Positions 32,932 through 43,521 of a DNA stretch of 64,000 nt are shown here, one piece after another. Where the stretch lies: NCBI GenBank assembly GCA_036426205.1, contig CM071570.1:50018984-50082983 (forward strand), written 5' to 3'. Under the pieces are notes generated by a model that was given only the letters and a program-made list of their open reading frames with translations, had not been told where the DNA came from and searched no databases. The position numbers were made by a program, and so were the translations under genes. Source of the stretch: Ascaphus truei. Taxonomy: Eukaryota; Chordata; Amphibia; Anura; Ascaphidae. Numbering within the stretch: position 1 is the first letter of the stretch; every line of letters starts with the position of its first letter.

Positions 32932-33700
32932 TTAGAATCTGAAACTGTTAGTGTCTAGAGATGGGACTGGACTATATCTAGTTGGAACATTAGGACCCTT
33001 TAACCATAGAACTTAATTATATCTATGGCCATGTCAAATGATTGATATTGAACCCTGCAGCTCTGTTGGACTATTGCGATGTTTACCCATTTGTCTTTAG
33101 GGTAAGAAAGTTGCTGGGTCAATTTAAATTTAGCCAGCGTTTTTTGGGGGGATCACCGACTTATGGAAAGCAATATTTTGTTTCATCAGCCTTTACAAAG
33201 CTGTATTTTCCTCATCAGATAAGCTTTCTGGCTCTGAACAATGCTATCGCACTGAGATTTGCTACTGTCTGGAAATTGAACAGAATTTGTATGCTCATCA
33301 GATCTTGAAGTGGAGGGAAGCGGTTTCCTGTTTGGGCCTGTTGACGAGATCTATGATAAACCCCTCATGATGGAACTTTCATCTGGAATGGAGAGCCCTC
33401 TGACTGTGTGCAGAACACGCTCTGTCCTCAACTGTTGGTTCTGAGGTCAGGTGGTCCTGGGTGATGGGGTGGGGGTGGCTGAGTCCTCAATACTGTTGCT
33501 TGATCTGCAGTGGGAACCCATTGCTAATTTGGGGTGTGTGGGAGGGATTCAAACTTATTTGTTGTGGGTTGAGGGCCCCACTCCTGGGGGCGTGAAAAGC
33601 CAGGGGTTTAGGTCTCTCCTGCAACTGCCCAGCCCATGCTTATTGTTGGGGAGGGTTAACTTGTGAGGCCTTGGAAAGGTGGAATGGGACGTTTGGCCGC
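32932..33700 (-). pseudogene. Upstream half of the interrupted Ngaro-like reverse transcriptase
   Basis: Minus-strand frames near 33,140-33,170 give SPQKTLAKFKLTQQLSYP (compare the usual VPKKxPGxFRLIHxLSYP), then CRVQYQSFDMAIDIIKFYG and VLMFQLDIVQS, the N-terminal fingers and first palm motif of DIRS/Ngaro reverse transcriptases. Similarity ends at 32,932, where the GGGGGCTATGCAC transposon begins, and continues past its other end at 23,052. The upstream part (33,200-33,700) is too decayed to assign but has no competing identity. Stops and frame changes show this copy was inactive independently of the insertion. Confidence 0.75.
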
Positions 33701-33771
33701 AATGTTTTATTTCACATAAACAAGGAGGAGAGGGCGGGAGAGCAGCAGGAGCAGCCGGGGCAGCAGCACAC

Positions 33772-33964
33772 AAACCACACACACAACACAACACACACCA
33801 CACACAACACACACACACACACCACACACACACAACACACACACACACACACACACGACACACACACACACACACACACACAACACCTACACACACACAC
33901 ACACACCACACACACACACACACACGACACACACACACACACACACACACACACCACAACACAC

Positions 33965-34019
<55 letters not shown>
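33772..34019. repeat. (CA)n microsatellite
   Basis: About 250 bp of CA repeats with CACAACAC and CACGACAC interruptions; the last 60 bp are pure CA. Frames across it are artefacts. Confidence 0.95.
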
Positions 34020-34838
34020 TAAGTTAAAGACCATAACGGTAGGGGTTATAAAGGTTTAAATATTACCTGCTCTCCTTCGCCATGACCTTGTTTCTGAATG
34101 CCCAACAGTATAACGTCCATTAGGACATTTTGGCACAACAGTGGTTAAATTAATGTTTACCTATTCATTGTTGAAGATATGATAAGTGATTATTTCCACA
34201 GGCTCAGAAAACAAAAAGTTTGGGGGAGTACATTGCTTTATTACTGCTCCCAAATTATTCCATCATCTGGTACAAGAAGACACTGTCCACTACAATCTGT
34301 ATTCATAAAAGAGCATTTCCACCATATCACTGTGCCAAAAAGGGTATGGCCTGCTGCTGGACTGCATCTGAGACATTATGAAAGCTAATAATGAAAAGCA
34401 GTACACTAGAAATAACATAAGATGGAAAAAAATGGTAGCTAAGAAAAAAGAAAATATGAAATAAAATAAATGGTAAAGGTAAAGGCAGAGTATGACTAAC
34501 AAGACCCATCTAGGGTGTCCTGATGCGTTTGCACTTTACGTTAGCTTATTCTATATAAGTGCTAATGCCAAGTACTAATTGTGTCAGGAAAAGCCTATGC
34601 AGGTCTTGTTTTTCATACTCAGCATGTCACTTTTACAACTTTTTATTAAATGGTTTCTGTTTTTTCCTCTTCTCCTGGTTATATTGCAGTGTTTTTTGTT
34701 ATTAGCTTTGATCATTACAATAGGGTTCGTAAGGGAAAATGTTCTAATGAGTAAATATTAAAAGCATTGTGAATAAAACGACCCATTACTACAGTTATGG
34801 TTTGTCCTTATTTGTATTGTTTTGTGGCTATACATTTT
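34020..34838. other. AT-rich non-coding stretch
   Basis: No supported gene or bounded element. Confidence 0.45.
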
Positions 34839-35259
34839 TAGAGATGGCCGAACTAGTCAAAATTTGACCTTGCAGTGTTTTCGATTTGCGGATGAATATT
34901 CGAGAGAGACATACTGTTTTAGTACGAGTCCCAAATACTACATATATCTTCTTAAACACAACTTACCCAACACATAGGGAGACATGTGCAGAGAAAATGG
35001 GCAACGCTGAGATGCCTGGGAAATATGCTAATAGTAGTCATTGGTACATACGATTACCATATATATTAGGGTCTGGAACTTTTGAACAAATTAAATGTCA
35101 GGGCGTAGCGAATGTGCGAACAATGGTGGCCGGCGGTATTGTAAACATTCGAACAAAGGTACACAAAGGTCCCTTTATTGAAACCAAGCCACGAATATTG
35201 GTGCGTGATAATAAATGCGACATACGCAGCGAAGTCTGTGAATCATTTTCACATCTCTA
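34839..35259. mobile_element. Possible MITE with TAGAGATG ends
   Basis: TAGAGATGGCCGAACTAGTC at the left faces GAATCATTTTCACATCTCTA at the right. The outermost eight bases are an inverted repeat and inner identity is weak. A 125-codon frame (34,886-35,263) runs through it but shows no domain and ends at the element end; I treat it as chance. Confidence 0.4.
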
Positions 35260-35549
35260 TTAATTTTTACACACAGTGTATACCTGAAAAACATAAAATT
35301 CATCAAATGAATCTCAAGCTATATTCAGAGCATGTTTTTACTTGCTGCGAAGGGCAAGCCTCAACAGTGTATACTAAGCTAAATAGATTAGGAAATAATA
35401 TTTTCATTTGTTGGTGCAATGTTTGAGAAACAGTGAAATTATATTTGCATTAATTTAACATTTTGTTTTTTCTGGACAATATTCTCTAGTAATATTTAGA
35501 AGGCCCGATTTTTGGTACAAATAAAACAAATTAATTAATACTTAATGAC

Positions 35550-36430
35550 ATGTACAGCACACCTGTAAGCACGTGACCTGCATAATACACAGCTCACAAG
35601 CTGTCCCAATTTTCCCCTAAGCAAAGGTCCCTCAAATGGACAATATCTCCCCTGAATCCGTCCCAATATACCACCTGTCATGAACAGCACACAAGTGAGG
35701 ACATGACAGATATGCAATCAGGGCTAATACACACGGCTACTCTAGCCAACTCACCTTTCACCTGTGCAAGGTACCTTCACTAAATTAATATTAATCAATT
35801 ACTCAATTGCAATCATATCTATACGCTGCCCCCATTCGAGAAATTATGCAAACACGAGATGTAAAATTAATAGATCTGCCAGGGTCTCAGGTCCCTGTTT
35901 AGAATAGAAAAAATTATGCACCTAACACACAAAAATCTGTTGTAGCAAAATATCCAAGAATGTAAATACTATCTCCACCACATGCAATCAGTTCATTCAG
36001 AGCCCAAAGCATCACTTATTAAATGCTTTAATATATATAAAAATACATTGTTCAGATTACAGAAAAAAGATTACAAGAACATACAATTAAAATAAATGCA
36101 AGACAGTTTATTAAAATAAAAGGATAAAACAAAAACAGAAATCCCTATACATTACCATATGCCATACATTTTCCTCAGAGAGGTCACTGGCGCGGAAATG
36201 AGACTCAATGTTTGGTCCAAACCCACCTCTGTTGAAATCTGAATTCCTAAAACATTGCTAAGACTTAAGTATTCTTTTCCCCCATTGAAACAACATAAGC
36301 TCACCCCCTGTCATAACTTGGCTGTGAGATTGACAGTTTTAACAGAGTAGAAAAAACATTTTTACAGAACGACGTTCAAACTTTGCCTCAGTATATAAAC
36401 GCACTCATAACTTCCCTTAACTAATACTTA
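35550..36430. repeat. Dispersed repeat, copy A (pair with 54,270-55,020)
   Basis: Collinear blocks shared with 54,270-55,020 include TGTCATGAACAGCACAC, GTTAATACACACAGC-like sequence, ACAAATCTGTTGTAGCAAAA, AAAAAGATTACAAGAACATA and CATTGAAA-CAACATAAG. Together they cover about 850 bp with many indels. The family is unknown. Its TG-beginning block and association at 53.6 kb with the LTR-like repeat suggest an LTR retrotransposon remnant. Confidence 0.55.
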
Positions 36431-38604
36431 GACACACGTGAGTCACATCAATACTTCAGGCGCTCATGGCAGACGCAATGACACAAAGCATGACCGTCTT
36501 ACCCCTAAATCTGAGCGACAAATGTATATCTGTCCCCCAGTACCTGCCAGACCTCCCATATAAGGTCCCATTGCATTCGTGTCCCTGTCACAAATGCAAA
36601 TATCAAAATTGTATACTTAAGCATCGCTGTCAAGTCCCCGATTCCATGTTTCATATCTTTGGGATGATATAGTATGGTATAGGATAGTCCCACCTCCCTG
36701 TTAATCCATAAACCTATTCCAGAGAGGCTTTGAAAAACTGTTGTTTATGTTAGAGAACCCATCTCTAGCAAAACACATGTTCTTATCTCTAGATTATATC
36801 CCTCTAACAACAATTATCCCCAGATCTCTGTAAGGCTACGATTATAGCAGCTCCGGCTGGGTGTCAGTGTGATCCTGTGACGTCATCCTCACGGTGCTGC
36901 CGAGCGGCATGTGAACTGCAGGCAGGAGACAAGCAGAGGAGACAGGGAGGTGTGGCCATGAATGGTTTGCCCTCATTGGCTGAACCGCTCAGTGACATGC
37001 CTGTCGCCTCAAGATAACAAATTTGCAAGTCTGCTCACCAGTCTGCCACCCTGCAGTTCCAGGCGACGTTTCGCGGCTCGCAAGGTATGATAGCTTTAAT
37101 AAGATTACTGCAATTTGTTTTTGAGCTGTGCATCGTTGCGTCACGTGATGCCGCCGGCCGGTTTTGGTATAATCACGGCAGGGATTAACAAAGCGTTAGT
37201 TAGGTATCACCTAAAGGTGGTGCTATCTGCCACCAGATCCGGAAATATGGATTTTGCTGGAGGGGGGAGATAAAGACAGAGAGGTAGGAGAGGGAAGGCA
37301 GTGCTAATGTAACATTCTGCTATGCCTATAATAATGAGATAACTAATGGCTGTTGTTTTTGCATATATCTAGCTTTGTGGATTATCGGTAACCTCAGGGA
37401 ACATAACGTCCATTTACTGATTTTGATAACATGACGTTATGCATAGCTCACAATAAAAGTCATTTTAATTTACCAATCCTTTCATACTGGGCATCATATC
37501 GGTCCCTCCTTAGCGATCAATTATACCTATCTAGTCCATTTATCATGGTTGTCTCTACGCTGATAACAATTCTTTGAGTGCTCTCGTTTATTGGGGTTCT
37601 TTTCTCTTTAGTCCATTGTCTCTACCTTACCCCAGATTGTAGCACCACTTCACTACATTTTGTTTGTTAGAGCTGTTGTGAGGGTTTATCTCCACCCCCC
37701 TTTCCCACTCAGTACGCATTAATTTTTATATATTTAGTTAATGATGGCTCAGAAAGGATGACAAGAATAATGAAGGAGTCAAATAAATGGAGGATAGTAC
37801 ATCTCATCTGGGAGAGGTACATTCAAAAGAGCAAACTAAGGGTCCCAATATGCCACAATATGACAGGATGGCAGACATATGGAGGACAAGTGCCACCTAA
37901 ATGTTGACGGATTCTCTTTCATTATATTGCAAAATTAAGGTTTTAGTTTTTTCTTTATGTAAGATTTCTTTTTAATTAATTGGAGGATGCCTGATCTCTA
38001 GTTATATTTAAGTCCCTATTAAATAATTTTATTTATTGTATTGAACTCTTTGGGCAAGTTTGTTTATAAGCAATTCTGAGCACTAATGTTATTGTGGGTA
38101 TCTCTCATAAAAGAATATCAAGAGATGAGTTGTTCCTGTGTGTGTAAGCTATCCTAGTAATGACATTACATTACAATAATTGGTGGTCGAGTGGCAGGGA
38201 ATTCTTGGATATTAAATGAAGTATTTATAGACAAGAGAAAAATAGAACAAAGTTTTTGAACCAGTGCTACCCAGTATTGGGCATAAACAGCATTTGACTG
38301 AAGCTGTAATTAGCTAGTTAGGGAGAGACCAATGAAAAAGTGAGAGAGATTATACAAAATCATGGAGTGTGTAATCCTCATGACATAAATGAGGGTGAAG
38401 GTATTCCTGTGCAGGAGATGATGCAGCCAGTGGTAGCCAAACTGGCAATAGTGGCTGGCTCTCCTCCTTAGTCTCAGGAACAAATACCCTTAGAGCTGAA
38501 TGCAATTTGTCATCTTCATACAGGTATATAAACCAATAAATGACCTGGTAAGGTACTCACTGTGTGTCCTCCCGCTGAGGCGTGCTTCCTGTTTTATGAT
38601 GCAA
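36431..38604. other. Non-coding stretch
   Basis: About 2.2 kb without a supported gene. A GC-richer patch at 36,840-37,080 contains CCTGTGACGTCATCC and GTTTCGCGGCTCGC. This may be a repeat edge. Confidence 0.4.
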
Positions 38605-38809
38605 TAGAAGAATCCAGGATAGGAAAAAATAGAGCAGGGCAGACGAAAAACAGGGGCTATGCACAAACCAAATAGGTTAAAAACAATTTATTGAAATAGG
38701 GGTGACATCACGGAGGGTGGCATTAAATTGTTTTTAGCCTATTTGGTTTGTGCTTGGCCAACGTTTTTCATCTGGTGTGCTCCGGTTTTTTCTATCCTGG
38801 ATTCTTCTA
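38605..38809. mobile_element. Short fold-back element
   Basis: TAGAAGAATCCAGGATAGGA at the left is inverted as TATCCTGGATTCTTCTA at the right. The inner arms AAACCAAATAGGTTAAAAAC and TTTTTAGCCTATTTGGTTTG also match. The loop contains GACATCACGG and CAACGTTTTTCATCTGG, similar in position to the ACGCGTTTC loop of the larger fold-back elements. Confidence 0.7.
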
Positions 38810-40886
38810 TTTATAGACAAGGATTATTGTCATTTTAGCCTTTCGTTGAACAATGAATTTAGGGAGCAGTAGATGGAAATGGTCCTGAGATCTTACCTTC
38901 TTGGGAAACAAAACACATACAGGAGAACTGTTGAAGTGAAATGTTCTATGTCCATCATTTAGATCCAGGAAGGAGGATCCAAAGGGGTCGTTAACAAAAA
39001 GGGCCTTAGAAACCATGGAAGTGTGAAATACCACAAATGAACTGACCCAGAGAAATTGGTATATTTCTTGCACCTGTAGTTGTTTTACAATCTACTGGGA
39101 GTGTTCATTAGTCACACCATTAACACTCTTCTGCAACAATGTTATGCCTCTCACACGCGATTATTTAGAAAATGGTATATGACTACCTGAATGAGCTGTA
39201 GTAAAGTAAATGAGATTTAGTAGCACAGAGAAACAAGTCAATTAGGTATATGTACTGTATAAAGAGGTGGGAAAAAAGTTTTTTTTGTTCATTTTTTTAC
39301 TATTTTGCGATTTTCTAAAACATCAGTCACATCCAGGTATTTTAGCAATGATGGGAAGATAACAGTAAAAGAGTGAACAGTAATATTATGAAAAACAAAG
39401 AAAGAAAGGATACCAATTTGTGGGGCACATTGTAATGAAACATTTTTGGGGCATTATTGCAGTGAGTACCGACATGCAGTTTGAAAAGAGATGTTATTCC
39501 ACAAATAAGCTTGTCCTAGCCAGCTTGGATTTTCCAAGTTTTTGTAGTTTTAATTCTTAGTCACCGTTCTTTACTGTTGGAATGCAAATCCTGGGTTCAG
39601 CCAAGGAACTGTTAGCAGTGAGTGAGAGTTAATGGATCAATCTGCTCTGTCTTGTCAGTGCTTTTACTGCGGACTTCTGGAATGTGTTTGATGAAAAGAA
39701 AGCTACTTCTTGAGACAGAAGATACAGATGTAACATGTAGAGGTTCGGACCTACAGGAACAATAAAGCAATGTTATCAGTGGTTCGTTTTTCTAGTACCT
39801 TATGCCAAACTGACAATAGAAGACCAAGAAAGTATTTTTCTGTTGTGTTGTAGTTAACCATTTATTCAGTTCTTTTCTGTATTCCTTATTTATTTTATAG
39901 CAAATGTCGAGAGGGTTTTGCCCCTTTTTTTTACCCACCATAACTTATTTAATGTGTGGGTTATTTTAGCAATGCGGTCTTTATTTGCAATAGAATAGAA
40001 ACATTTGAACATTTAACATATTATAGCAGTGTTACATTAATAAAGATAACATGTAGAACAACCCACATTTATTTCCATTAAATTTCTACTGTGTTTCCCT
40101 GATCTGTAGCAGATGTCACAGAAATTATCTTTTAATTAAATATATGTGCTTTACCTTTTTTCTTTGATTTACTCAACTACAGGTTCCTCTCATTTGTCCA
40201 TGTTAGTGCTTGTAATGCCATCCTATATCAGACGTTGCTTAAATAAAGATTTTCCTTTTAGATTTTTGCCCCCCCCCCTTTTTTTTTTTTTAACAATTAG
40301 CACATTAATGATTTTTACATACTTCAAAAGTTTATTTTAAGACTTGGCAGATGGAGACAAAATAATGAATGATTAACAGATTGCTTCTTTAGCCATCTGT
40401 GATTGACATCTGTTTACATGAGTTTTTATGCCCTCTGGCATTTCCTCAAGTAAATGGATGATTGTATTATCAGCACAAGCCAGACAATTGATGTATCAGT
40501 AGAATCAGTATCTTTTGCTGAAAACGTAAACACTTGACAGCATGTTGTAGCAATAGTAGAAAGTGAAATGTAGCCAGGGTGATAAGAGAGATATACATTA
40601 AAGATTGTAATCAACATTTCAGATCCACAATTCCAAACATCTTTGTATAATATGGACTCTCTCAAATCATGTGCTTCCTATACAGCAGAGTTTTTAAACT
40701 CTGGCTCAAAATCCCAAGAGTTTGTACTGTATAAACAGAAAGTATACTTTTTAGACAAACGTTGTTTTCGTCCATAGTTAAAATAAAGCTATGTCTAAAA
40801 AAACACAATGAAAATAACTTTTCTTCATTGTCTGCATAAAGTATAAAGGATTCTTGACTGTATTTTGTTCTGCAGATGTTTCATTG
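38810..40886. other. AT-rich non-coding stretch
   Basis: No supported gene or element between the fold-back and the forkhead/BEN element. Confidence 0.45.
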
Positions 40887-41078
40887 TACTGCTGCGGCTC
40901 ATCTGAGTCTAACACATCGCCGGTTTTTACCTGGCTTTTTCCTGGAATGCGACGCACTTCACCTGGAGCATGCCGCATTCATTTTGCGTTCTCAGCCACG
41001 GGTCAAGCGCGGTTGACGCGCGGTTGCTGCGTTTATTGAGAATTGTTCGGATTTAATAGGTTGCAATTCTTCGCATGT

Positions 41079-41092
41079 CCGCCAGATGGCAG
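41079..41092 (+). promoter_or_regulatory. CTCF-like motif
   Basis: CCGCCAGATGGCAG fits the degenerate CTCF core at every position. It lies upstream of the forkhead frame, 20 bases before an NRF-1-like site. A single motif match is weak evidence of binding. Confidence 0.3.
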
Positions 41093-41108
41093 ATATTCAT
41101 GAATTGTA

Positions 41109-41121
41109 ATGCGCATGCGCT
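41109..41121. promoter_or_regulatory. NRF-1-like palindrome upstream of the forkhead gene
   Basis: The sequence ATGCGCATGCGCT contains the NRF-1 core GCGCATGCGC. A second copy, GGCGCATGCGCAG, lies near the opposite end of the element at about 46,497. NRF-1 sites often mark TATA-less promoters; use here is inferred. Confidence 0.35.
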
Positions 41122-41300
41122 TCAGTAAAGTGTCGACTTGCAGGTGTTTCATGTAAAAAAGATACCACAGTGTGCTATTGTAACTTGGCCTTGAGACTGG
41201 AGGAAGAGGTTGCAAAAATGTATCAATTTAGGCTTTTCATATTAAAGAAAGACAAAGACCAGTTTCGGTTTCAGTATTCTCCAGAGACCCGCCGCCCGCC

Positions 41301-41632
41301 ATGAGTGTTCAAGTGCAGCCCGCTTTCCAAAAACCCGACAGAAGTTACGCGTATTTGATATGGGCCGCGATTAATGCTACAGAGGATTAGATGGCAACAG
41401 TTGTTCAAATTTATCAGTATTTTATCGAAAACTATGACTTTTACAAATTTTCGCCAGCTCCTCATACATGGAAGCGTGCAATAAGGAAAAGTTTATGTAG
41501 CGATCCCTGTTTTTATCGTATTGAGCCACAATTTGTTGGAGGGTATTGGTGTGTATTACCGGCTTTTTCCTGTATTTATGATAATGATGACGGCAAAAGA
41601 CGAAGGGTCGTGTTAAAACCAACTAAGAAATG
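41301..41632 (+). pseudogene. Forkhead (FOX-like) domain protein with one in-frame stop
   Basis: Starting at an ATG in good context (GCCATGA), the frame reads KPDRSYAYLIWAAIN, then a TAG at 41,388-41,390, then MATVVQIYQYFIENYDFYKF, TWKRAIRKSLCSDPCFYRIE and VGGYWCVLP. This is the forkhead winged helix in full order: KPPYSYxxLIxxAI, IYQFIxxxFPYYR, WQNSIRHSLSxNxCFxKV and GxYWxLxP. The stop replaces the usual Lys (one base change from AAG). In the recognition helix the DNA-contacting Asn and His of NSIRHS are Arg and Lys (RAIRKS). The basic tail KRRRVVLKPTKK may be a nuclear localisation signal. Downstream frames up to 41,890 look like a decayed C-terminal part. It could be a dead host-gene copy, but the enclosing TIRs argue for a transposon passenger. 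Confidence 0.82.
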
Positions 41633-42700
41633 ACAGTCGCTGCCAAGCAATGCACCAGCAACGGCTTCCAATGACGGTCCCACCGTCAGTGACAACCCTT
41701 GTTGTCTATCCAGCAAGCCTTAGCCGGATTTCGCGTGCAGTTTAGATCAAGCTTGCATGTAACTAAGCAATTTCCAGCCTCATCAGCTGACTACAGGTGG
41801 ACTAGTCCCACTGCAAACTATCGACGTGGATGATCAAGAACACTGGACTGGCAGTGGACCGGCGCCGGCGCTAGCTGAATGGGAAATTCTATGGTGAGTA
41901 TTGTTAGTATTGTTGCCGTATTATTTTCTGTGTTTTTTTTTATTTTGACAATGCAGTATCAATATCGGTGCGATTCGAAAGTCAAGCGATTCTCCTGTAA
42001 GCAATATCATTGGCTGAGCGGCTTCTACAGTACTGTACTGCAGATACTGAACAATTGGTGGAATGCTAGACGCATGCACATTGGAACCTTCTTGAAACAC
42101 ATATGCGTGTCATTACATCGACGGTAGGCACGTGCGCATGTGAACAGGAGACGCCCCCCGAGAAAATTATTGGTGGGACTGGCTGGGAGCGTCTTTAGGG
42201 GCTGACCATTACAGTAAAACTTTTCTTTTTGTTTTTGCTCAGAAAAGAAAACGGCTAATGGAGGGGTTTCTATGGCTAATATCGCTTTGTCTAACAATGC
42301 CTGCACATTGCTGAATCGGATTTAAAAAGCCACGTACCGGAGTCTACAGTTTAGCGGCCGTTGTTATTGATTAGGATAGAATACCTGAAACAGTATGCTG
42401 ATGTTTTCCGGCCGTACAGTATACAATACTTTTTTATATACAGTATACTGTGTAATAAACCCGAAAAAATAAAAACTATGCATTTATTCTACATGTATTA
42501 CAGTGCCAGTACATACAGTACAGTACAGTACAGTATGTGTCTTCTATTTTTTTTACTACTCTTATACTGAGCATGCCTACAGTATACAGTGCAGTATGCA
42601 TCGACATTCTAGAAACACTGTATTTTGTTACAGTAGCAAAGGAGCCAATGGAACAATGTAAAACAAATAAAAATGTTCTTTTATTGGTGGAGTAAGTACA
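41633..42700 (+). pseudogene. Possible decayed downstream part of the forkhead gene
   Basis: After the forkhead stop codon the same region keeps coding-like texture (for example TIDVDDQEHWTGSGPAPALA near 41,800) broken by stops. A good 5' splice site, ATG|GTGAGTATT, at 41,894 and an acceptor TTTGACAATGCAG at 41,956 would define a 63-base intron. Nothing here matches a known domain. Beyond 42,130 I see no coding signal. Confidence 0.3.
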
Positions 42701-42799
42701 AAAACATTTATTTACAAATACTGTTCAATGTAGAAACATTTTAAGTGCACAGCAATTCAAAATATCAACAGGTGTATGGTTTACTGCTACAGTTGTGAA

Positions 42800-43521
42800 A
42801 ACATTTATGTCAGTCAGTATGGTTTACAGTCACATGTTTTAAAAACAAATTCTTTATTCATAAAATAAACATATATATTCAAAACATATACTGTACAGTG
42901 GGATGGTGTGCAAAACAGTCTGCACCAGTACAGTCCTTGAGGGCAGCAAACAGGGCGGGTTTTCAGGGTAACCTTTGAAAACTGTGCCTGTTTGCGGCCC
43001 TCAGGAACTGGAATTGTGCAGGTCCTGTGTGTGTTCAGCAAGTTAAAACATTTCTGTATAAATACAAGTTAAAAAACACACAACAACATCTCCTTTATTT
43101 AAGTACAGCAGGTCAAATCATGTAGAGTACAATACAGTTCAGCACAACAGTATGGTCTTACCTGTGATTACAAAAAAAACTTTATTCATAAAATACAGTA
43201 TACGAACGAAACATCTCCTTTATTAAAGAAACATATACAGTACAGTGGGATGGTGTGCAAAATTGTCAGTCAGACCTGCACCACTACAGTCCTCGAGGGC
43301 AGCAAACAGGGCAGGTTTTGAGGACAACCTTGAAAACCGTGCCTGTTTGCGGCCTCAGGGACTGGAATTATGCAGGTCCTGTGTGTGTGGACAGCAAGTT
43401 AAAACATTTCTATATAAATACAAGTAAAAAAACACACAACAACATCTCCTTTATTCAAGTACAGCAGGTCAAAACATGTACAGTACAGTACAATACAGTT
43501 CAGCACAACAGTATGGTCTTA
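42800..43521 (-). repeat. Tandemly duplicated 3' UTR-like region (period about 350-361 bp)
   Basis: Two copies (about 42,800-43,161 and 43,162-43,521) share TTTATTCATAAAATA, CAGTGGGATGGTGTGCAAAA, the GAGGGCAGCAAACAGGGC block, AAACACACAACAACATCTCC and CAGCACAACAGTATGGTCTT. The junction falls within the stop codon region of the BEN frame. On the minus strand each copy supplies AATAAA signals. An inner palindromic segment (CCTTGAGGGCAGCAAACAGG against CCTGTTTGCGGCCCTCAGG) resembles a hAT MITE. Confidence 0.7.

Noticed and set aside
33555..34059. Cys/Val and Thr/His ORFs of 118-159 codons
   Set aside because: CA microsatellite translations.
34886..35263. 125-codon ORF
   Set aside because: No recognisable domain and it coincides with a TAGAGATG-ended MITE candidate.
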